From NCBI RefSeq assembly GCF_008017415.1, contig NZ_VRSV01000001.1, positions 124,001 through 188,000 on the forward strand: 64,000 nucleotides of DNA. Direction: 5' to 3'. The DNA is from Microbacterium hatanonis (GTDB lineage: Bacteria > Actinomycetota > Actinomycetes > Actinomycetales > Microbacteriaceae). The stretch's first letter is position 1. Every line of letters begins with the position of its first letter. Below, piece after piece: positions 58,069 to 64,000 of the stretch. The position numbers and the translations under genes were made by a program. The notes beneath the pieces were generated by a model, which saw only the letters and a program-made list of their open reading frames with translations, was not told the DNA's origin and did not search any database.

Positions 58069-58469
58069 CCGAACTCATCGTCGGCGACGTGATCGCCGAG
58101 CGCTCCGTGCACCTGACCCGCGAGTCGCTGGTGCGGTACGCGGGGGCCTCGGGAGACTTCAACCCCATCCACTACCGCGACGACGTCGCCGTGGCCGTCG
58201 GGCTCCCGGGCGTGCTCGCCCACGGCATGCTCACCATGGGGATCGCGATCGGAACCGTCGAGCAGTGGCTCGGCGACCCGGCGCGCGTCCTCGAGTACGG
58301 GGTGCGCTTCACCCGCCCGGTGCTGGTCGACCCCGAGACGGGCGCCGACGTGCACGTCTCGGCGAAGATCGGCGCGATCGACGACGACACCGCCCGTATC
58401 GATCTCACGGTCACCGCCGCGGCGACCACCGTCCTGGGCAAGGCCCAGGTGCGGGTGCGCCGGGCCTGA
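58065..58469 (+). CDS. MaoC-like dehydratase, HadB type (catalytic subunit)
   Basis: 134 residues from ATG 58065. The hydratase-2 motif YAGASGDFNPIHYRDDVA (about residues 25-42) carries the catalytic Asp and His; GVLAHGMLTMGIAIG follows. It works with the preceding HadA-like subunit. murB starts 3 bases after its stop, a linkage conserved in actinobacteria. Confidence 0.92.
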   Translation: MTELIVGDVIAERSVHLTRESLVRYAGASGDFNPIHYRDDVAVAVGLPGVLAHGMLTMGIAIGTVEQWLGDPARVLEYGVRFTRPVLVDPETGADVHVSAKIGAIDDDTARIDLTVTAAATTVLGKAQVRVRRA

Positions 58470-58471
58470 CC

Positions 58472-59608
58472 ATGCCCGAGATCGAACCGGTCGCGCTCGC
58501 CCGTCTGACCACGCTGCGCACGGGCGCTGCGCCCGCCCGCATGTTCGAGGCCGGCACGACCGACGAACTCGTCACCGAGCTGCGCGAACTCTGGGCGGCG
58601 GGCGAACCGTGGCTGGTGATCGGGGGCGGGTCGAACCTGTTCGTCGGGGACGAGCCGTTCGAGGGCACCGTCGTGCGGGTGCGCACGACGGGTATCGAAC
58701 CCCTCCCCGGTTCGCGCCCCGGAACGATGCGGCTGCGCGTGCAGGCCGGCCACGACTGGGACGCCCTGGTCGCGTACACCGTGGCGCACGGTCTCGCCGG
58801 CATCGAGGCGATGTCGGGCATCCCCGGCACCGCCGGTGCCGCGCCCGTGCAGAACGTCGGCGCCTACGGGCAGGAGATCGTGCAGACCCTCGTCGAGGTC
58901 GAACTGATCGACGAAGCCACCGGTGACGTCTCGGTGGTCGCCGCGGACGACCTCGGTCTCGGCTTCCGCACGTCGGTGCTGAAGCACCACTACGGCTCGG
59001 TGCCGGAGCGTCCGGCTGTCGTGCTGTCGATCACCCTCGAACTCGCCGTCGTCGGCGCGGGGGAGATCCCGGTGGCGGGCGACCAGCTGAGAGCGGCGCT
59101 CGGGCTCGAGCCCGACGCATCCGTCTCGCTCTCGTGGATCCGCGATCACGTGCTCGCGACGCGCGCGCGCAAGGGCATGGTGCTCGACGACACCGATCCC
59201 GACACGTGGAGCGCCGGGTCGTTCTTCCAGAACGCGATCGTCTCGGAGGCGTTCGCCCGCACGCTTCCCGCGGAGTGCCCGCGCTGGCCGCTCGCCCCCT
59301 ACGTCGACCCGGTGACGGTGATCCCCCTGGCCGCCTTCGACGGCGTCGTGCCACCGCCGATCACGGTCGCGACCGAGGTGAAGGTGAGCGCGGCGTGGCT
59401 GATCGAGCACGCGGGGCTCGGCAAGGGGTTCTCGCTGCCGCGGTCGCGGGCCGGGCTCTCGACGAAGCACACCCTCGCCGTCACCAATCGGGGCGGCGCG
59501 AGCGCCGGCGAGATCGCTCAGCTGGCGCGCTTCACCCAGCAGCGGGTGCAGGCCGAGTTCGGCCTGCTGCTGCAGCCCGAACCGGTGCTCGTCGGCGTCG
59601 ACCTCTAG
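58472..59608 (+). CDS. murB: UDP-N-acetylenolpyruvoylglucosamine reductase
   Basis: 378 residues. It reduces UDP-GlcNAc-enolpyruvate to UDP-MurNAc in peptidoglycan synthesis. The FAD-binding segments VIGGGSNLFVGDEPFEGTVV and GIEAMSGIPGTAGAAPVQNV, then GSFFQNAIVS with the proton-donor serine, and AAWLIEHAGLGKGF near the C-terminus are present. Length is typical of the actinobacterial type I enzyme. Confidence 0.95.
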   Translation: MPEIEPVALARLTTLRTGAAPARMFEAGTTDELVTELRELWAAGEPWLVIGGGSNLFVGDEPFEGTVVRVRTTGIEPLPGSRPGTMRLRVQAGHDWDALVAYTVAHGLAGIEAMSGIPGTAGAAPVQNVGAYGQEIVQTLVEVELIDEATGDVSVVAADDLGLGFRTSVLKHHYGSVPERPAVVLSITLELAVVGAGEIPVAGDQLRAALGLEPDASVSLSWIRDHVLATRARKGMVLDDTDPDTWSAGSFFQNAIVSEAFARTLPAECPRWPLAPYVDPVTVIPLAAFDGVVPPPITVATEVKVSAAWLIEHAGLGKGFSLPRSRAGLSTKHTLAVTNRGGASAGEIAQLARFTQQRVQAEFGLLLQPEPVLVGVDL

Positions 59609-59661
59609 ACGACGCCCACGGGCCGTCCGACGGGCTCGGGGATCGCGACGTCACCGGTCGC

Positions 59662-59687
59662 GCATCCGATGACGCGTCGTCGGATGC
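59662..59687. terminator. Bidirectional terminator between murB and the aminotransferase gene
   Basis: A 26-base near-perfect palindrome: GCATCCGA and TCGGATGC arms around GACGCGTC, with one mismatch. Its last base is the first base of the aminotransferase stop. No T run follows. Confidence 0.65.
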
Positions 59688-60904
59688 TACGCGAACAGGC
59701 GCTGCAGGCGACGGACGCCTTCGAGCAGCTGGGCGTCGCCCAGCGCGTAGGACAGGCGCAGGTAACCGCTGGGCCCGAAGGCCTCGCCGGGGACGACGGC
59801 GACCTCGGCCTCGTCGAGGATGAGGTCGGCGAGCTCGAGGGTCGTGGTCGGGGTCTTCCCGGCCCATTCGCGTCCGAGGAGGCCGGTGACGTCGGGGTAG
59901 ACGTAGAAGGCGCCCAGGGGGTTCGGAACCGTGACGCCGTCGATCTTCGAGAGCTCCTCGACGATGAGCCGGCGGCGGCGGTCGAACGCGAGGCGGAACT
60001 CCTCCGCCTCGTCCTGCGGGCCGGTGAGGGCGGCGAGGGCGGCGCGCTGGGCGACGTTGTTGACGTTCGACGACAGGTGCGACTGCAGGTTGGCGGCGAG
60101 CTTCATCGCGTCGGCGGGGCCGACCATCCAACCCACGCGCCATCCGGTCATGGCGTACGTCTTCGCGACGCCGTTGACGAGGATCGTCTGCGCGGCGAGG
60201 GCCGGGACGGCCTCGACGATCGACACCGCGCGAGCACCGTCGTAGACCAGGTTCTGGTAGATCTCGTCGCTGACGACCCACAGGCCGTGCTCGAGAGCCC
60301 ACTCGCCGATGGCCCTGGTCTCCTCGGGCGTGTAGACCGCGCCGGTCGGGTTCGAGGGCGAAACGAAGACGAGCACGGTCGTGCGGTCGGTGCGTGCGGC
60401 CTCGAGCTGCTCGACGGTGACCTTGTAGTCCTGGTCGGCACCGGCGAACACCTCGACGGGGACGCCGTCGGCGAGCGCGATGGCCTCGGGGTAGGTCGTC
60501 CAGTACGGTGCGGGCAGCAGCACCTCGTCGCCGGGGTTCACCACGGTCTGGAAGGCCTGGTAGACGGCCTGCTTGCCGCCGTTGGTGACGATCACCTGCG
60601 AGGGCGCGACCTCCCAGCCGGAGTCGCGCAGGGTCTTCGCCGCGATCGCCTCGCGCAGCACCGGGAGTCCGGCCGCGGGGGTGTACCGGTAGTTCGCAGG
60701 GTCGGAGAGCGCGTGGGCCGCGGCATCCACGATGAACGACGGGGTCTGGAAGTCGGGCTCGCCCGCGGCGTACGAGATGACGTCGCGGCCTGCGGCCTGG
60801 AGCGACTTCGCTTTGGCGTCGACCTTGAGCGTCGCCGACTCGGCGATCGAGCTCAGCTTGTTCGACAGGGCGGGCGTGCGGGGGGAGGGGGCGCTGGTCG
60901 TCAC
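59687..60904 (-). CDS. Pyridoxal-phosphate aminotransferase, aspartate aminotransferase type
   Basis: 405 residues from GTG 60904, class I fold. The PLP lysine is in [20 protein letters not shown] near residue 245; other conserved parts are [45 protein letters not shown] and the C-terminal arginine in YLRLSYA. It is probably an aspartate/2-oxoglutarate aminotransferase with broad use. A TAAGCT box lies 6 bases upstream. Confidence 0.93.
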   Translation of the reverse strand: MTTSAPSPRTPALSNKLSSIAESATLKVDAKAKSLQAAGRDVISYAAGEPDFQTPSFIVDAAAHALSDPANYRYTPAAGLPVLREAIAAKTLRDSGWEVAPSQVIVTNGGKQAVYQAFQTVVNPGDEVLLPAPYWTTYPEAIALADGVPVEVFAGADQDYKVTVEQLEAARTDRTTVLVFVSPSNPTGAVYTPEETRAIGEWALEHGLWVVSDEIYQNLVYDGARAVSIVEAVPALAAQTILVNGVAKTYAMTGWRVGWMVGPADAMKLAANLQSHLSSNVNNVAQRAALAALTGPQDEAEEFRLAFDRRRRLIVEELSKIDGVTVPNPLGAFYVYPDVTGLLGREWAGKTPTTTLELADLILDEAEVAVVPGEAFGPSGYLRLSYALGDAQLLEGVRRLQRLFA

Positions 60905-60910
60905 GCCCCG

Positions 60911-60916
60911 AGCTTA
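60911..60916 (-). promoter_or_regulatory. -10 element of a leaderless promoter (aminotransferase)
   Basis: TAAGCT on the reverse strand, then CGGGGC (6 bases), then GTG 60904. Confidence 0.55.
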
Positions 60917-61027
60917 TCCGTGCGGCCCGTGCGGTTTCTCGGGCTCGGCCGAACTCGGCATCGCCGACGACCGCGCTCCGGATGAGCCGGTCTTGCCGCG
61001 TGGGGCCCGCGGTGCGAGCCTGGGCGG

Positions 61028-61849
<822 letters not shown>

Positions 61850-61861
61850 GAGGCTGGGGGG

Positions 61862-62800
61862 ATGAGCCCCGCCGACCCCCGCACCTACGACCTCGAGGCG
61901 CTCCGCGAGCGCGTCCTGCCCGAGACGGGGGGAGCGGTCGACGAGAGCATCCCGCAGCTCGCCGAGGCCTCCCCCGACCTGTGCGGCATCGCGGTCGTCC
62001 TCGCCGACGGCACGGTGCGCGCGAGCTCGCAGGCCGATGTCGCGTTCAGCGTGCAGTCGGCGGTGAAGCCCTTCCTCTTCGCGCTCGCGCTGCTCGACAC
62101 CGACGGCGAGGCGCTCGACCGCATCGGCATCGAGCCGACCGGTGAGGCGTTCGACGCGATCAAGCTCGAGAGTCACACCGGGCGCCCGCCGAACCCGATG
62201 GTCAATGCCGGCGCGCTCCTGACGGCGGCCCTGGTCGACGGCGACGACCCCGACGCCCGCACCGAGCGGATCGTCCGCGGCCTCTCGGCCTTCGCCGGTC
62301 GCGATCTCGAGATCGACGACGAGGTCGCGCGCTGCGAGCACCTGCTGGGCGACCGCAACCACGCCCTGGCGCACCTCATGCGAGCCGAAGGCACCCTCGA
62401 GGTCGGCGCCGACGACGCGGTCGCCGTCTACGCCCGGGCCTGCGCGGTGCTCGTCGACGCGCAGACGCTCGCGGTCATGGGCGCGACCCTCGCCCTGGGC
62501 GGGGTGAACCCCGTGACGGGCGAGAGGGTCGTGTCCGCTCGGGTCGCTCGCGACGTGGTGTCGGTGATGGCCACGTGCGGGGTCTACGACGGCTCGGGGC
62601 GGTGGATGCGCAGCGTCGGGGTGCCCGCGAAGTCGAGTGTGTCGGGGGCGATCGTGCTGTCGGCGCCCGGTCTGCTGGGGGCAGCGGTCGTCAGCCCGCC
62701 GCTGGATGAGCAGGGCACCAGTGTGCGGGGCCGCGTCGTCAGCGAACGGCTGTCGGCCGACCTCGGGCTGCACGTCTTCGGGGTTCCCGCCCACGCCTGA
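61862..62800 (+). CDS. glsA: Glutaminase (serine-dependent beta-lactamase fold)
   Basis: 312 residues. It hydrolyses glutamine to glutamate and ammonia. The SxxK catalytic pair is in VQSAVKPFLFALALL (about residues 64-78); GIEPTGEAFDAIKLE, GRPPNPMVNAGALL and GVNPVTGERVVS follow as in the family. GAGGCT (61850-61855) plus six G residues precede ATG 61862, another variant of the close -10 pattern. Confidence 0.93.
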   Translation: MSPADPRTYDLEALRERVLPETGGAVDESIPQLAEASPDLCGIAVVLADGTVRASSQADVAFSVQSAVKPFLFALALLDTDGEALDRIGIEPTGEAFDAIKLESHTGRPPNPMVNAGALLTAALVDGDDPDARTERIVRGLSAFAGRDLEIDDEVARCEHLLGDRNHALAHLMRAEGTLEVGADDAVAVYARACAVLVDAQTLAVMGATLALGGVNPVTGERVVSARVARDVVSVMATCGVYDGSGRWMRSVGVPAKSSVSGAIVLSAPGLLGAAVVSPPLDEQGTSVRGRVVSERLSADLGLHVFGVPAHA

Positions 62801-62877
62801 TCCTCCCGCGCATCGTTACCGGTCCGTTGCGCCGGGCCTCCCGGGCCGCGTTTAGCGTGGAACGAGGGGGTGCGCTG

Positions 62878-63894
62878 ATGCGTCGAGGATCGGTCATCGC
62901 TTCGGTCTGCGCCGTCGCGGGGATGCTGCTGCTGAGCGGATGCGGGGGAGCGCCGGGCGTCCTTCCCGAGCCCCGCGGCGAGGCGACCATCGTCGACGAG
63001 ATGGTCTGCGCCGACCCCCTGGGCGAGGCCGAGGCGCCGGCGGCGGGCACCGTGCCCGACGGATTCGCTCCCGTCGCGGTCTACCGCTGCGGCCCGTTCG
63101 CGACACGCGAGCTCGACGGCGGCGCGGTCTGGTCGGGAACCCTCGTCGAGCGTTTCGAGGGAGACCTCGCGCCGTTCCTGTCGGCGATCGGCGCGCCGAG
63201 CGACCCGCGGTGGTTCGGGGCCTGCGCGGCGAACATGGTCGCCGCACCGGACCTGTGGGCCGAGGACGCCGCCGGCCGGTTCGTCCGCCTGTCGTACCCG
63301 TCGACCGGGTGCAGCCAGCCGAAGCTCGACGCCGTCGACGAGCAGTTCGCGCGACTCGCCCTCGCCGACGAGGTCTTCACGCCCCTGTCCCTACTGTCGA
63401 CCCCCGAGGCCGTCGCCGCCGGCTGCGAGACGCGTGCGAGCGTCACCGTGCTGAATATCCTGACCTCCGGCGCCGAGACCCTGCGGTCTCAGCCGGCCGA
63501 CGGGGGAAGCGGCGAGAGCGTTGCGACGATCCCCGACGACTCCGCGGTCCTCCCCGCGGCGGCGGACGTCGGGGGGCTGCGCGCGTGCGTCTACGCCTCC
63601 GATACGACCGAGGGCGGCGTGCGCATGGTCGGTGACGAGGGGATCTTCGCGGGCGTTCTCCATCTGGATGCGGCGGAGGCGGCGGCCGCGCTCGCCGAGG
63701 TCTCGGGGGCTGCCGAGGCGAGCGCCCACTGCCCGGAGGTCGCGTCGCGGTTCGTCGTCGCGCAGCCGCTCGGAGCGCGCAGCGGGGCCGAGGGGTTCAC
63801 GGTCGAGCTGGACGGCTGCCGCCGGGTGGTCGATCCTGCGTTCCGTACCCTCGCAGCATCCGACGTGCTGATCTCGCTCGTGTCGCCTCGGTGA
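62878..63894 (+). CDS. Lipoprotein of unknown function
   Basis: 338 residues from ATG 62878 with AGGGGG upstream; TAGCGT at 62853-62858 is a likely -10 box. The signal peptide ends with lipobox LLSGC near residue 21. The mature protein has eight further cysteines in pairs that could form disulfides (MVCADP, VYRCGP, FGACAAN, STGCSQP, AAGCETR, LRACVY, AHCPE, DGCRRV). No family was recognised. It is presumably anchored to the outer membrane face. Confidence 0.8.
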   Translation: MRRGSVIASVCAVAGMLLLSGCGGAPGVLPEPRGEATIVDEMVCADPLGEAEAPAAGTVPDGFAPVAVYRCGPFATRELDGGAVWSGTLVERFEGDLAPFLSAIGAPSDPRWFGACAANMVAAPDLWAEDAAGRFVRLSYPSTGCSQPKLDAVDEQFARLALADEVFTPLSLLSTPEAVAAGCETRASVTVLNILTSGAETLRSQPADGGSGESVATIPDDSAVLPAAADVGGLRACVYASDTTEGGVRMVGDEGIFAGVLHLDAAEAAAALAEVSGAAEASAHCPEVASRFVVAQPLGARSGAEGFTVELDGCRRVVDPAFRTLAASDVLISLVSPR

Positions 63895-63919
63895 CTTTAC
63901 CTATAGCTTGTAGGCAAAG
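63895..63919. promoter_or_regulatory. Palindromic operator overlapping the -35 of the last TetR gene
   Basis: CTTTACCTATA and TGTAGGCAAAG form an 11-base inverted repeat with a 3-base centre and two mismatches. The right half contains TTGTAG (63909-63914), a good -35 placed 17 bases before the -10 box at 63932, so a bound regulator would block its own transcription. Confidence 0.7.
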
Positions 63920-63931
63920 GCCTTAAGGGTG

Positions 63932-63937
63932 TAGGTT
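63932..63937 (+). promoter_or_regulatory. -10 element of a leaderless promoter (TetR-type gene)
   Basis: TAGGTT, then CAGTGC (6 bases), then ATG 63944. It is one of the few leaderless cases here with a clear -35 box (TTGTAG, 17-base spacing). Confidence 0.65.
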
Positions 63938-63943
63938 CAGTGC

Positions 63944-64000
63944 ATGCCCCGAGCCCATCTCTCGACCGCGTCGGTGGTCGCCGATGCCGCTGCGCTCGCC
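63944..64000 (+). CDS. TetR-family regulator (3' part outside window)
   Basis: Only 19 codons are visible, MPRAHLSTASVVADAAALA. This resembles the first helix of TetR/AcrR proteins (LTxxxVVxAAxALAD). The palindrome over its promoter supports an autoregulated repressor. Family call is provisional because the HTH itself lies beyond the window. Confidence 0.6.
   Translation, partial: MPRAHLSTASVVADAAALA

Overview
The window is a stretch of a high-GC Gram-positive chromosome, most likely Microbacterium or a close relative in Microbacteriaceae. This is inferred from the strong G/C preference at third codon positions, the actinobacterial gene set (bS22 32-residue ribosomal protein, HadA/HadB-like pair with murB, several LLM flavin/F420 oxidoreductases, ResB/CcsB cytochrome c maturation, complete Men-type menaquinone genes) and a very frequent GGATGC/GCATCC word. 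Coding density is very high: 68 genes are called, two of them cut by the window ends. No rRNA, tRNA, CRISPR array, insertion sequence or phage gene was recognised.

Layout. 1-4290: a dipeptide-type ABC importer (two permeases, two ATPases; the substrate-binding gene lies outside) followed by a LysR regulator. 4306-7315: a reverse-strand run of LLM oxidoreductase, CDF metal transporter and an alpha/beta-hydrolase-fold protein lacking its nucleophile serine. 7449-14542: proC, KtrAB-type potassium uptake, ArsR regulator, the Rv0500A/bS22-like pair, rhodanese, glutaredoxin-like and Dabb proteins, an MscS channel and a lysine-rich Rho_N protein. 14612-15955: a short archaeal-type aspartyl-tRNA synthetase. 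16027-25120: a sugar-type ABC importer without its own ATPase, a nucleoside hydrolase, and a four-gene reverse operon (LLM monooxygenase, SAH/MTA-deaminase-like amidohydrolase, an S-adenosylhomocysteinase homologue with altered active-site residues, and a shorter NAD-domain relative). This operon is the best candidate here for an undescribed nucleoside or thioether-nucleoside pathway. 25228-31242: small membrane protein, DedA protein, and the block phosphoglycerate-mutase-like/TlpA/CcdA/ResB/CcsB for cytochrome c maturation, in the same order as in mycobacteria. 31327-37893: a DUF559 nuclease-like gene between two related long hairpins, then a YhgE/Pip protein, an MMPL transporter with a degenerate ABC-ATPase-like tail, and a divergent TetR regulator. 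37874-53302: menC, an LLM gene coupled to menB, menE, menA, menD, a MacAB-like exporter, PPK2, menF, menG and a polyprenyl diphosphate synthase. Together with fprA and the cytochrome c genes this is a respiratory-chain region. 54813-64000: hydrolases, an F420-reductase-like protein, a TauE/SafE exporter, MaoC dehydratase pair with murB, an aminotransferase, glutaminase, a lipoprotein and the start of a TetR gene with its operator.

A feature running through the whole window is promoter placement. About twenty genes have a TAnnnT -10 hexamer ending only 6-8 bases before the start codon, which implies leaderless mRNAs and also settles some start codons. Convergent genes are separated by long symmetrical hairpins that can terminate in both directions.
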